Of a stretch of 39,328 nucleotides of DNA, positions 14,430 through 22,511 are shown piece by piece. Each line of letters opens with the position of its first letter. Within the stretch, counting starts at the first letter, position 1. The position numbers and the translations under genes were made by a program. The notes under the pieces are model-generated. The model saw only the letters and a list, made by a program, of their open reading frames with translations. It had not been told where the DNA came from and ran no database searches. Source of the DNA: Gaiellales bacterium. GTDB lineage: Bacteria > Actinomycetota > Thermoleophilia > BMS3ABIN01. The DNA lies in the NCBI GenBank assembly GCA_003599855.1, contig QZKG01000040.1, positions 1-39,328 on the forward strand. The letters are read 5' to 3'.

Positions 14430-15113
14430 CTACTGCCGCTTGTCCGCCGCCAGGTGCAGCTTCTGGCGCAGTTCCTCCACGTCCTGGGGAGTTGCATCGA
14501 AGCCCTCTACGGCGGGCAGACCCGCGATGTCCGCCAGCCCGAAGAGTTTCTCGAAAGCCCTGGTGGTGCGGTACCTGACCGCACCGGTGTCGCGGTTGCG
14601 GCCCGATTCCTCCAGGAGGCCCTTCTCCAGCAGGTTGGACACCACCGTATCGGCGCTGATGCCGCGGATACGGGCGATCTCGGGCCGGCTGATGGGCTGC
14701 AGGTAGGCGACGATGGCCAGCGTCTCCATGGCCGCGGCCGACAGGGAATAGTCGGCTGGCCGCTGGCAGAAGCGCTCCACCGAGGGCAGCGCCCGGTCGT
14801 GGGTGCGGAGGGTATAGCCACCGGCCACCTCGGTGAAAACGATCCCGGAGGCGTCCCCGGAGAACCTGTCCCGCACGGATTCCACCGCCAGCGCCAGCTC
14901 GTCGTCCTCCACCCCGGTGACCTCGGCCAGCACCTCCAGGCTCACCGGCTCCGGCGAGATGAAGAGGATGGCCTCGATGTCGCGGGCCAGGGGGTCGGCG
15001 GCGTCAGCGGCGGCGACGGCTGCGGCTTCCCCACCCGTCACTTCCTGCTCACGGGAGGCGGAGTCCGGCTCCTCGGACTCCCGCTCCCTGTCTGTCATAT
15101 CCGGCTGGTCCAA
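14430..15113 (-). CDS. scpB: Segregation and condensation protein B
   Basis: Kleisin-associated winged-helix protein of the SMC-ScpA-ScpB complex that compacts and segregates chromosomes. The 227-residue protein has an acidic, Ala-rich N-terminal extension of about 40 residues. The ScpB core follows: DIEAILFISPEPVSLEVLAEV, the SVERFCQRPADYSLSAAAME segment, TLAIVAYLQPISRPEIARIRG, and RNRDTGAVRYRTTRAFEKLFG at the second winged helix. It lies 56 nt after scpA on the same strand, as in most Gram-positive bacteria. Confidence 0.94.
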   Translation of the reverse strand: MDQPDMTDRERESEEPDSASREQEVTGGEAAAVAAADAADPLARDIEAILFISPEPVSLEVLAEVTGVEDDELALAVESVRDRFSGDASGIVFTEVAGGYTLRTHDRALPSVERFCQRPADYSLSAAAMETLAIVAYLQPISRPEIARIRGISADTVVSNLLEKGLLEESGRNRDTGAVRYRTTRAFEKLFGLADIAGLPAVEGFDATPQDVEELRQKLHLAADKRQ

Positions 15114-15169
15114 AGGGCACCTCCGTCAAAAGACTGTGGTCTGAAAATCCGGTCCAGGGGACGTTCCAT

Positions 15170-15925
15170 CTATGCGATCATCCTCTTCTTCCTGGCCTCG
15201 TGGATGATGATCCGGCCGAACAGGTTCTCCTGCTCCACCTCCAGCTCGCCGGAGTTGTACATCTCCAGCATGGCGAAGAAGGTGACCGCCTGGGTCATGC
15301 GGTCGGAGCCGGCGATGATCTCGTCGAAGGTGACCGAGTCCTTGCCCCTGAGCGCCGACCTGATGGCCTTCATCCGTTCCCAGATGTTGGCGGTGACCAT
15401 GGTGATGTGGTCGGTCTTTAGCTCCGGCGGCACCTCGGCCAGCAGCGCCAGCGCCCCGGCCAGCCGAGACGGCTCGTAGCGGGGCCTGATGTCCTCCTCC
15501 ACCGCCCGCTTCACCCGGGGAAGCGGCACGGTCCTGAAGCGCCAGTCCCTGGTGCTCCCCAGGCGCTCCCGCAGCCAGGCGGCGGCTGACTTGAACTTCT
15601 TGTAGGTGATGAGCCTCAGGACCAGCTCCTCGCGGGCCTCCTCCGGCGTCAGCTCCTCCAGGTCGAACTCGTCCGGCCGCGGTAGCAGCTGGGAGGACTT
15701 GATCTCCATGAGGGCGCTCATCAGGATGAGGAACTCGCTGGCGGCCTCCAGGTCGAGCTCTTCCTCGGCTTCCAGCTTCTCCAGGTAAGCGATGACGATC
15801 TCGGAAAGGGAGACCTCGAAGATGCTGATCTCCTCCTTGAGGATCAGCGTGAGCAGCAGGTCGAAGGGACCATGGAACACTTCCAGGTCCAGGTCGAGCA
15901 GCTCTAGATGCCAATCGCCTGGCAT
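15170..15925 (-). CDS. scpA: Segregation and condensation protein A (kleisin)
   Basis: Kleisin subunit bridging SMC heads and binding ScpB. The 251-residue protein has the typical N-terminus (LEVFHGPFDLLLTLILKEEI, then SIFEVSLSEIVIAYLEKLE), a conserved ASEFLILMSALMEIKSSQLL helix, and the C-terminal winged helix (AVTFFAMLEMYNSGELEVEQ). It overlaps the end of trpS by 22 nt, so translation is probably coupled. The start at 15925 may be a few residues early; the conserved part begins near LELLDLDLEVF. Confidence 0.94.
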   Translation of the reverse strand: MPGDWHLELLDLDLEVFHGPFDLLLTLILKEEISIFEVSLSEIVIAYLEKLEAEEELDLEAASEFLILMSALMEIKSSQLLPRPDEFDLEELTPEEAREELVLRLITYKKFKSAAAWLRERLGSTRDWRFRTVPLPRVKRAVEEDIRPRYEPSRLAGALALLAEVPPELKTDHITMVTANIWERMKAIRSALRGKDSVTFDEIIAGSDRMTQAVTFFAMLEMYNSGELEVEQENLFGRIIIHEARKKRMIA

Positions 15926-16902
15926 GCCTCCCCCAGAACCTCGGTTGCCACTACCTGCGCCCGGGCGCGGCCGTCATCGAGGATGGTCTCGATCCTGCCT
16001 GGCTCGGACAGCAACTCTTCCCGCCTTTCCCTGATGGGGTCGAGGCGCGCCATGATACGGTCGGCCAGCCGCCCCTTGCACTCGGTGCAGCCGATGGCCG
16101 CGGCGCGGCAGGCGGCATCGATCTCGCTGAGCTCTTCCGCCGGGGCCTCGAAGAAGGCGTGATAGGAATAGACGTTACAGACGTCGGGATTGCCCGGGTC
16201 CTTCAACCGCTCGCGGGCAGGGTCGGTGAACATCGAGGCTATCTTCCTGCGGGCCGACCCCGGCTCCTCGGCGATGTCGATGGTGTTGCCATAGGACTTG
16301 CTCATCTTGCGCCCGTCCAGCCCCAGCAGCTTGGGGGTGCTGGTGAGGAGCGCCTTGGGCTCGGGGAAGACCGGGCCGTAGAACTGGTTGAAACGCCGCA
16401 CGATCTCGCGGGCCAGCTCCAGGTGGGAGAGCTGGTCTTCGCCCACGGGCACGTTCTGGGCCTTGTAGAGGATGATGTCGGCGGTCTGGAGCACCGGGTA
16501 GCCGAGGAAACCGAAGGTGGCGACGCGCTCTCCCAGCTCACCCACCATCTCCTTGTAGGAGGGGGAACGGGTCAGCCATGAGACCGGCGTCAGCATGCCC
16601 AGAAGCAGCGCCAGCTCGCTGTGTTCCTTGACCTCGGACTGGCGGAAGATGACGCTCCTGGCCGGGTCGATCCCCGCGGCGATCCAGTCGGCGACCATCT
16701 CGATGCCGTCCGCCTTCATGCTCTCGACGCTGTCGTAGCGGGTGGTGAGGGCGTGGAGGTCGGCGACGCAGTAGAAACATTCATAGTCGTCCTGCAGCCT
16801 GACCCAGTTGGGGAGCGCTCCGAGGAGGTGGCCGAGGTGCAGGCGGCCAGTGGGCCGCATGCCGGAGAAGACTCTTTCGCGCACGGGTTGTTGCTCGGAC
16901 AT
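15904..16902 (-). CDS. trpS: Tryptophan--tRNA ligase
   Basis: Class I aminoacyl-tRNA synthetase charging tRNA-Trp. The 332-residue protein carries the HIGH-type motif HLGH at residues 22-25 (MRPTGRLHLGHLLGAL) and KMSKS at 199-203. Other TrpRS features are YECFYCVADLHALT, LGYPVLQTADIILYKA and VPVGEDQLSHLELARE. The length matches bacterial TrpRS. It overlaps scpA by 22 nt. The adjacency of trpS and scpAB recurs in Gram-positive genomes. Confidence 0.96.
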   Translation of the reverse strand: MSEQQPVRERVFSGMRPTGRLHLGHLLGALPNWVRLQDDYECFYCVADLHALTTRYDSVESMKADGIEMVADWIAAGIDPARSVIFRQSEVKEHSELALLLGMLTPVSWLTRSPSYKEMVGELGERVATFGFLGYPVLQTADIILYKAQNVPVGEDQLSHLELAREIVRRFNQFYGPVFPEPKALLTSTPKLLGLDGRKMSKSYGNTIDIAEEPGSARRKIASMFTDPARERLKDPGNPDVCNVYSYHAFFEAPAEELSEIDAACRAAAIGCTECKGRLADRIMARLDPIRERREELLSEPGRIETILDDGRARAQVVATEVLGEACQAIGI

Positions 16903-16971
16903 GAGCTGATTTTATCTGAGGCCGCGGAAAAAATCCAAAAGGCCTGCGGCGGCGGCCCCGCGCCCGTGCGC

Positions 16972-17334
16972 TCAGATGTCCCTCAGCTGCTCCTCGTCCA
17001 TGCCGAAGTAGTGGCCCAGCTCGTGCATGACCGTCTCCCGCACCTGCTTCTTGATGGCCTCGCCGTCGCTGCCGCAAAGGCGCTCGATGGGCAGGCGGAA
17101 GATGGAGATGCGGTCCGGCAGGACGCCGGCATAGACCCCGGGCCTCTCGGTCAGCGGTATGCCCTCGTACAGGCCCAGCAGCTCATACTGGTCGTGGAGA
17201 CCCACTTCTTCCAGCTGGTCGCGGGTAGGAAGGTCCTCGACCATGACCGTGACGTTGTCCAGGTGCGCGGCGAAGTCCGCCGGCAGGGAATCGATGGCTT
17301 CTTCCACCAGTTGTTCGAAATCAGCCCGGTCCAA
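16972..17334 (-). CDS. Small metallopeptidase-like protein (minimal zincin, Zincin_1 family)
   Basis: A 120-residue protein with a zinc protease motif HELGH at residues 104-108 (TVMHELGHYFGMDEEQL). A following Asp113 fits the third ligand of the minimal-zincin fold. Upstream segments (FEQLVEEAIDSLPADF, VTVMVEDLP, LLGLYEGIPLTER and LPDRISIFRLPIE) match the conserved blocks of this actinobacterial and proteobacterial family. No signal peptide is visible, so it is probably cytoplasmic. The substrate is unknown. It lies 69 nt upstream of trpS and 24 nt downstream of the Cys-rich gene. Confidence 0.85.
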   Translation of the reverse strand: MDRADFEQLVEEAIDSLPADFAAHLDNVTVMVEDLPTRDQLEEVGLHDQYELLGLYEGIPLTERPGVYAGVLPDRISIFRLPIERLCGSDGEAIKKQVRETVMHELGHYFGMDEEQLRDI

Positions 17335-17358
17335 GTCGGCGGCAGGCCCTTCGCGGTC

Positions 17359-17727
17359 CTAGCCCTCCTGGCCGGAGGCGCCTTCCTTGGTGGAGTAGCG
17401 GTTGACCAGCGCCTCACGGCAGGATTCCCCCTGCTCGCGGTTGTAGGCCTTCTCGACCGTGAACTGGCACTGCTCGCGGGGCGGGCGCACGACCTTGACG
17501 GCCCCGAAGCCGCCCTTGCGCTTCTCCAGCTGGCGGAAGCCGTCGAGGTCTATCTCAACGGCGAACACCTTGTAGAGGCAGCCGAAGTAGGTCACGCCCT
17601 TCTCGGTGTAGGAGTAGATGAACTTGCAATCGGAATTAAAGCAGTTCGCGGGATAAATGACCTTCTCGCAAAGTACCCCGCACTGGGTGCATTCCAGATC
17701 TTCAGACAGTTCCAGTAATAGCGACAT
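17359..17727 (-). CDS. Conserved-looking Cys-rich small protein of unknown function
   Basis: I do not recognise this 122-residue protein. Its N-terminal half carries six cysteines in a pattern that suggests metal binding: Cys13, Cys16 and Cys20 (ECTQCGVLCEK), Cys29 and Cys34 (ANCFNSDCK) and Cys50 (YFGCLYKV). Two more lie at about 87 and 102. A zinc ribbon or a small Fe-S site are both possible. No membrane segment or signal peptide is seen. The start is well supported: AAGGAACGG lies about 7 nt upstream of the ATG. It is the first gene of the minus-strand unit that includes the zincin and trpS. Confidence 0.75.
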   Translation of the reverse strand: MSLLLELSEDLECTQCGVLCEKVIYPANCFNSDCKFIYSYTEKGVTYFGCLYKVFAVEIDLDGFRQLEKRKGGFGAVKVVRPPREQCQFTVEKAYNREQGESCREALVNRYSTKEGASGQEG

Positions 17728-17811
17728 CTATACCGTTCCTTCCGCGGCCCGCGCGATTTACAGGTCCCCACCCACCACGAGTAATGGGCCGCACTTCGAA
17801 TAACCTGACGT

Positions 17812-17840
17812 ATTGTACGCTTCAAGGGGCATTTCGGCAA
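17812..17840 (-). promoter_or_regulatory. Sigma-70-type promoter for the minus-strand unit starting at 17727
   Basis: Read on the minus strand: -35 TTGCCG (17835-17840), a 17-nt spacer, and -10 TACAAT (17812-17817, five of six consensus positions). The start of transcription would be near 17805, leaving a leader of about 78 nt before the Cys-rich gene. Confidence 0.55.
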
Positions 17841-17895
17841 GGTATTCTTGTTAAAAACAGGTTAAAAAGGCGTCATAGGGGTACAAAATATCTGC

Positions 17896-20043
17896 ATGGA
17901 GGGTTTTCCTCTGCTTATGGCTGCCGACAACTGGAAAACCATGGACAGGGGCAGAATCAGTAGCATCATATCCCGGGACGGGCACGAGGTGCCCTTCGAC
18001 CCGGGGCGCATAGACCGGGCGATATCCCAGGCGGCGGCTGCTGGCGGGGCGGATGAGGGACTCGCCGGCGAGCTCACCCCCGCGGTGGTAGCCCGGCTGG
18101 AGGAGCTTTTTCCCCATGAACCCCCAGGGGTGGAACAGATACAGGACCTGGTGGAGGAAGTCCTGATCGCCAGCGGCCACCCGGAGATCGCCAGGGAATA
18201 CATCACCTACCGGCAGAAGCACGCCGAGCTGAGGGCGGCCAAGCGGCTGCTGGGCATCCACGACGACCTCAAGCTGCCGCTCAACGCGCTCACGGTGCTG
18301 AAGAAGCGTTACCTGGCGAGGGACCAGGACGGGGAGGTCATCGAGACCCCCGGGGACCTGTTCCGCCGGGTAGCCCGGTTCATAGCGGCGCCCGACGCCG
18401 CCTACGGTGACGACCCCGGGGAGGCCGAGGAGGTCTTCTACCGGGTGATGGCCGCCCGCGAGTTCCTGCCCAACTCCCCTACCCTGATGAACGCGGGCAG
18501 CCGCCTGGGACTGCTCTCAGCCTGCTTCGTCCTGCCGGTCCCGGATTCGATACCCGGCATCTTCGAAGCAGTCAAGAACATGGCGATCATCCACCAGGCG
18601 GGGGGAGGCACCGGTTTCTCCTTCTCGCGCTTGCGGCCCCGGGGCGACATCGTCGGCTCCACCATGGGGGTGGCCTCCGGTCCCGTCAGCTTCATGCGGG
18701 CCTTCGACAGCGGCACGGAGGTAGTGAAGCAGGGCGGCAGGCGCCGGGGCGCGAACATGGGCGTCCTGCGGGTAGACCATCCCGACATCCTGGAGTTCAT
18801 CAACGCCAAGCGCCAGCCCGGATTCCTGGAGAATTTCAACATCTCGGTGGCGGCGACGTCCCGCTTCATGGAGGCCGTCCGCGCACAGGGGGATTACGAC
18901 CTGGTGAACCCCCGCAGCGGCAGGCGGACCGGCTCGCTCAAGGCCGCCTCGGTGATGGAGGCGATCGCCGCTGCCGCCTGGCAGACCGGCGATCCCGGCA
19001 TGATCTTCATCGACCGCATAAACAAGGCCAACCCGACGCCGGCCCTGGGCGCCATCGAATCCACCAATCCCTGCGGGGAGCAGCCCCTGCTGCCATATGA
19101 GTCGTGCAACCTGGGTTCCATCGACCTGTCCCGGCTGGTGAGCGGCGGTCATGTGGACTGGGACCGCCTGGGCGAGCTGGTGGAAGTGGCTGTCCACTTC
19201 CTCGACAACGTCATCGACGCCAACCGCTACCCCCTGGAAGAGATCGAGAACCTCACCCTGGGCAACCGCAAGATCGGGCTCGGGGTGATGGGCTTCGCCG
19301 AAGCGCTGATCAGGCTGGGCATCCCCTACGACTCAGAGACAGCCCTGGAGAAGGCGGAAGAGATCATGGGCTTCATCACCAGGCGCGCAGCCGAGGCTTC
19401 CCGCCGGCTTGCCGAGAGACGGGGCTCCTTCCCCAACTTCGAGGGCAGCGCCATGCAGGCGCGGGGCTTCCCCGCCATGCGCAACGCCACCCTCACCACC
19501 ATCGCCCCCACCGGCTCCATCAGCGTCATCGCCGGCACGACCAGCGGCATCGAGCCCCTCTTCGCCATCTCCTTCGTCCGCGACGTCATGGAGGGCACCC
19601 GCCTGCTGGAGACCAACGCCGACTTCGAGCAGGCGGCCAGGGCCGGCGGCTATCACAGCGAAGAGCTGATGCTGGAGATAGCGCGCAGCGGCAGCATCCA
19701 GGGCATGCAAGGGATCCCCGCTGCCGACCGGCGGCTGTTCGTGACAGCCCTGGATATCGACACCGAATGGCACATCCGCATGCAGGCGGCCTTCCAGAAG
19801 CACGTCGACAACGCCGTCTCCAAGACGGTCAACCTGCCGAGGGACGCGGGCATAGTAGAGGTGCGCGACGCCTTCCTGCTGGCCGACGAACTTGGCTGCA
19901 AGGGGATCACCGCATACCGCTATGGCAGCAAAGAGGCCCAGGTCCTCTACCTCGCCGGCGAGGCGGCCCCGGATGATGCCAGCCACGTCCATGCCGGCGC
20001 CGAATACGCCGGCGGCTGCCCCACCGTGGACTGCGAGTACTGA
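17896..20043 (+). CDS. nrdJ: Adenosylcobalamin-dependent (class II) ribonucleoside-diphosphate reductase
   Basis: Makes deoxyribonucleotides using B12, with no need for oxygen. The 715-residue protein starts with an ATP-cone-like regulatory domain (about 20-110, ISRDGHEVPFDPGRIDRAI). The catalytic barrel has REFLPNSPTLMNAG, redox Cys210 (LLSACFVLP), HQAGGGTGFSFSRLRP, and NPCGE at 391-395 with thiyl-radical Cys393 and Glu395. The phosphate-binding TLTTIAPTGSISVIAG follows. The C-terminus ends GGCPTVDCEY, with Cys708 and Cys713 as the likely thioredoxin-exchange pair. The start is uncertain: ATGs at 17917 and 17941 are also possible. The B12 cluster in the same window would supply its cofactor. 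It is the first plus-strand gene after a divergent 168-bp gap. Confidence 0.95.
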   Translation: MEGFPLLMAADNWKTMDRGRISSIISRDGHEVPFDPGRIDRAISQAAAAGGADEGLAGELTPAVVARLEELFPHEPPGVEQIQDLVEEVLIASGHPEIAREYITYRQKHAELRAAKRLLGIHDDLKLPLNALTVLKKRYLARDQDGEVIETPGDLFRRVARFIAAPDAAYGDDPGEAEEVFYRVMAAREFLPNSPTLMNAGSRLGLLSACFVLPVPDSIPGIFEAVKNMAIIHQAGGGTGFSFSRLRPRGDIVGSTMGVASGPVSFMRAFDSGTEVVKQGGRRRGANMGVLRVDHPDILEFINAKRQPGFLENFNISVAATSRFMEAVRAQGDYDLVNPRSGRRTGSLKAASVMEAIAAAAWQTGDPGMIFIDRINKANPTPALGAIESTNPCGEQPLLPYESCNLGSIDLSRLVSGGHVDWDRLGELVEVAVHFLDNVIDANRYPLEEIENLTLGNRKIGLGVMGFAEALIRLGIPYDSETALEKAEEIMGFITRRAAEASRRLAERRGSFPNFEGSAMQARGFPAMRNATLTTIAPTGSISVIAGTTSGIEPLFAISFVRDVMEGTRLLETNADFEQAARAGGYHSEELMLEIARSGSIQGMQGIPAADRRLFVTALDIDTEWHIRMQAAFQKHVDNAVSKTVNLPRDAGIVEVRDAFLLADELGCKGITAYRYGSKEAQVLYLAGEAAPDDASHVHAGAEYAGGCPTVDCEY

Positions 20044-20175
20044 CGCTGATCATCTGGCGCTCGTTTCCAAAAGGGCCGACATTGCCGCCCGGCCCTGCCA
20101 GGCGCTCTAAAGGGTATCCGGAGCCCGCGCAGAACTTGTATCCGGTTCCCGCAACAGGAAACCTTCCAGCTATCC

Positions 20176-21510
20176 ATGGGTAATCCGACAGATATCGTCG
20201 TGGGGGGCGAGATCCCGGCAAGCCTTGACCGCGAGGCACTGCTGCCGAGGTTCCTCGCTGCCAACCTCGGCGCGCTGGCCTTCGCCGCAGCCGCGTCGCT
20301 GCTGGCGCTCAACTGGATCGGCAGCCTGGCCGGGATCCTGACCCTGCCCGGCGCGGCCATCGTGGTGATCTTCATCGCCATCGTCCCTGGCTACCTGAAC
20401 ATGTTCATGCTGCTCAGCCTGCTTTTGTTCAGGCAGAAACCATTATCGATGGATATCGAGCTGCCGCCGTTGAGCATCCTGGTGGCGGCCTACAACGAAG
20501 AAGCCAACCTGCCTGAGACCCTGCGGGGCATCGAGTCCCAGGATTATCCGGCGGACATCGAGGTCATCATCGTCGACGACGGTTCCACCGACGGCACCCT
20601 CAACTACCTGCGTTCGGTCCAGCGGCCGGGGCTGCAGGTCATCAGCATCCCGCACCAGGGCAAGGCGGCCGCCCTCAACGCGGGGCTCGAGGCGGTCTCC
20701 CACCGGGTACTCATCACGATAGACGCTGACACCTTCCTGTACAGGCAGGCGCTCAGGCGCATCGTGGCCCGCCTGCTGGAAAAGCCCGAACATGCCGCCG
20801 TCGCCGGCTCGGTGCTGGTCAAGAACTCGCGCGAATCACTGCTCACCAGGCTGCAGGAGTGGGACTACTTCCTCGCCATCAACGCCGTCAAGCGGCAGCA
20901 GGGCATGTACCGGGGAACGCTGGTGGCGCAGGGCGCGTTCAGCGCCTTCCGGACCGGCGTGGTGCGCGCCGCCCGGGGCTGGCCCGACCGCATCGGCGAG
21001 GACATCGTGCTGACCTGGGCGCTGCTGCGGGAAGGCTACCTCGTCGCCCACGAGCCCACCGCCATCGGCTTCACCCGTGCGCCGGTGACGCTGCGTTCGT
21101 TCATCAGACAGCGACAGCGCTGGGCCCGGGGCATGATCGAAGCCCTCAAGAGCCACATCGACATCATCTGGCGGCGCCGCGATTTCGCCAGTTACTTCGT
21201 GGCCCTCGACCTGCTCTTCCCGCCCCTCGACCTCTTCATCACCGCGGCGCTGATACCGGGAATGGTCCTGGCCTGCTTCGGCCATTTCTACCTGGCGGGC
21301 GCCATGACCCTGCTGGTCCTGCCCCTGGCCGGCCTCATCGTCCTCACCATGCTGCGTTTCCAGCGGGTGGTGTTCAACTTCCTCGGCCTGAGGATAAGGC
21401 GTAACATCCTCGGTTTTATTGCCTATTTCTTCGTCTACCAGCTGCTGGTGTCGCCGGTCTGCGTCGCCGGATACTGCAAGGAACTGCTCAACTACAGGCG
21501 TAAATGGTAG
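20176..21510 (+). CDS. Membrane-embedded family 2 glycosyltransferase (cellulose/chitin/PNAG synthase-like)
   Basis: A 444-residue processive-type GT2. Two membrane segments at about 28-84 precede the cytoplasmic catalytic domain, and three or so follow (about 335-435). Catalytic motifs are VDDGSTDGT (Asp134-Asp135), DADTF (183-187), GED at 274-276 as the base, and QRQRW at 312-316 (the QxxRW motif). This set is typical of enzymes such as poly-N-acetylglucosamine, hyaluronan and cellulose synthases, which polymerise a sugar and export it. The sugar cannot be told from sequence. No deacetylase, c-di-GMP PilZ domain or other polysaccharide gene is nearby, so it stands alone. It begins 132 nt after the reductase. 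Confidence 0.88.
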   Translation: MGNPTDIVVGGEIPASLDREALLPRFLAANLGALAFAAAASLLALNWIGSLAGILTLPGAAIVVIFIAIVPGYLNMFMLLSLLLFRQKPLSMDIELPPLSILVAAYNEEANLPETLRGIESQDYPADIEVIIVDDGSTDGTLNYLRSVQRPGLQVISIPHQGKAAALNAGLEAVSHRVLITIDADTFLYRQALRRIVARLLEKPEHAAVAGSVLVKNSRESLLTRLQEWDYFLAINAVKRQQGMYRGTLVAQGAFSAFRTGVVRAARGWPDRIGEDIVLTWALLREGYLVAHEPTAIGFTRAPVTLRSFIRQRQRWARGMIEALKSHIDIIWRRRDFASYFVALDLLFPPLDLFITAALIPGMVLACFGHFYLAGAMTLLVLPLAGLIVLTMLRFQRVVFNFLGLRIRRNILGFIAYFFVYQLLVSPVCVAGYCKELLNYRRKW

Positions 21511-21664
21511 GGCGCTGCAGCCCTGTACCGCCTTCCGGCAACACGCCGGGAGTTTGCAGCCAGGCTTAATTACCCCCTTTTTGCAGGACTTTCGTCATTG
21601 AATCGGGTTAATTTCCTATCAAACTGATAGACAATTCCAAATACTACCAATAACCTCAAATTAG

Positions 21665-21679
21665 TTATCATGATGATAA
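21665..21679. promoter_or_regulatory. Palindrome TTATCA-TGA-TGATAA upstream of the Rrf2-type gene
   Basis: Perfect 6-bp arms around TGA, in an AT-rich stretch about 135 nt before the regulator start. It could be an operator for a dimeric regulator, possibly the Rrf2-type protein itself. Confidence 0.4.
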
Positions 21680-21681
21680 AA

Positions 21682-21699
21682 ATAGGGGATTTCCCCTAT
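21682..21699. promoter_or_regulatory. Palindrome ATAGGGG-ATTT-CCCCTAT upstream of the Rrf2-type gene
   Basis: Perfect 7-bp arms around ATTT, starting 3 nt after the first palindrome. The hairpin has no T-run after it, so an operator fits better than a terminator. Confidence 0.45.
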
Positions 21700-21812
21700 G
21701 GCCGTCTTCACCCCACCGGGTTATCCTCCAGTCAACATGAAAGACGACGTGGTCAGAAGCCCGTGCTTTGCAGCGGGCTGCAGGCCTTCAAAAAAACGCG
21801 AAGGAGGTGAAG

Positions 21813-22286
21813 ATGCAACTAACGAGACAAGCTGACTACGCTATCAGGGCGCTTCTGCACCTGTCCGGAGAGAAATACGGTGATGTCGTGCAGACCAAGG
21901 AGATCGCGTCCAGCGAGGATATCCCGGAGAAGTACCTCCCCACGATCATGCGGACTCTGGCCCGCGCCGGTCTGGTGAGGACCCTGCGCGGCAACCAGGG
22001 TGGTGTCCTCCTGGCCCGCCAGCCGGATGAGATCAACCTGCGCGAAGTGATAGAAGCAATCGAAGAGCCGATAGTGCTGAACCGCTGTCTCCGCGATACT
22101 GGTGAATGCAGCCGTGTGAGTTTCTGCCCCGTGCTGCCTGTCTGGGATCGGATTCAGCAGACGCTGATCGAGAGACTGGAGTCGACCACGTTCGCGGATT
22201 TGGCCTCCGAAAAGAGTTCCTTCGAGGCCGGGTCTTCCAAGGGTTGGGAATTCTCCGATTCCCCGCGGGAGAGCATCCCCGCGTAA
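21813..22286 (+). CDS. Rrf2/IscR-family transcription regulator with a three-cysteine cluster motif
   Basis: 157 residues from the ATG at 21813. The start is fixed by an excellent ribosome-binding site (AAGGAGGTGA, 21801-21810) and by the typical Rrf2 N-terminus MQLTRQADYAIRALLHLS. The winged helix follows (TKEIASSEDIPEKYLPTIMR, LARAGLVRTLRGNQGGVLLA). Then comes the cysteine loop NRCLRDTGECSRVSFCPV, with Cys92, Cys99 and Cys105. This layout matches the Fe-S-binding loop of IscR and NsrR, so the protein probably senses Fe-S status, iron, NO or redox state. No isc or suf genes are in the window, so its targets are unknown. The paired palindromes just upstream suggest autoregulation. Confidence 0.9.
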   Translation: MQLTRQADYAIRALLHLSGEKYGDVVQTKEIASSEDIPEKYLPTIMRTLARAGLVRTLRGNQGGVLLARQPDEINLREVIEAIEEPIVLNRCLRDTGECSRVSFCPVLPVWDRIQQTLIERLESTTFADLASEKSSFEAGSSKGWEFSDSPRESIPA

Positions 22287-22511
22287 AAAAAGGACAGACG
22301 GTACGGTAGGCGCAAAGGTTAGCAACAGTTGACGCGGATGTGGCGTCGGGCCTAGAGCGGTCGTTGAGAACAGGTATGCAGGCCCGGCGGAGTATTATAT
22401 AACGCGCCCATAGATCATCGATACCGTCATCGAGGTCGCTGAAATGCGCTTGGCTATGGCCCTTCGTTGGGTTATCATTGCGCTAACTGACAACCCCCAT
22501 CGGCGATCTCT

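Larger units (their letters stand above)
21511..21812. other. Upstream region of the Rrf2-type regulator, AT-richer and containing two palindromes
   Basis: No gene is seen. The stretch from about 21600 to 21700 is clearly richer in A and T than its surroundings, as expected of a promoter. It contains two perfect inverted repeats, at 21665-21679 and 21682-21699, listed separately. Confidence 0.6.

Noticed and set aside
20072..20096. Intrinsic terminator after the ribonucleotide reductase gene
   Set aside because: AGGGCC and GGCCCT can pair, but the loop is 13 nt, the stem only 6 bp and no T-run follows.
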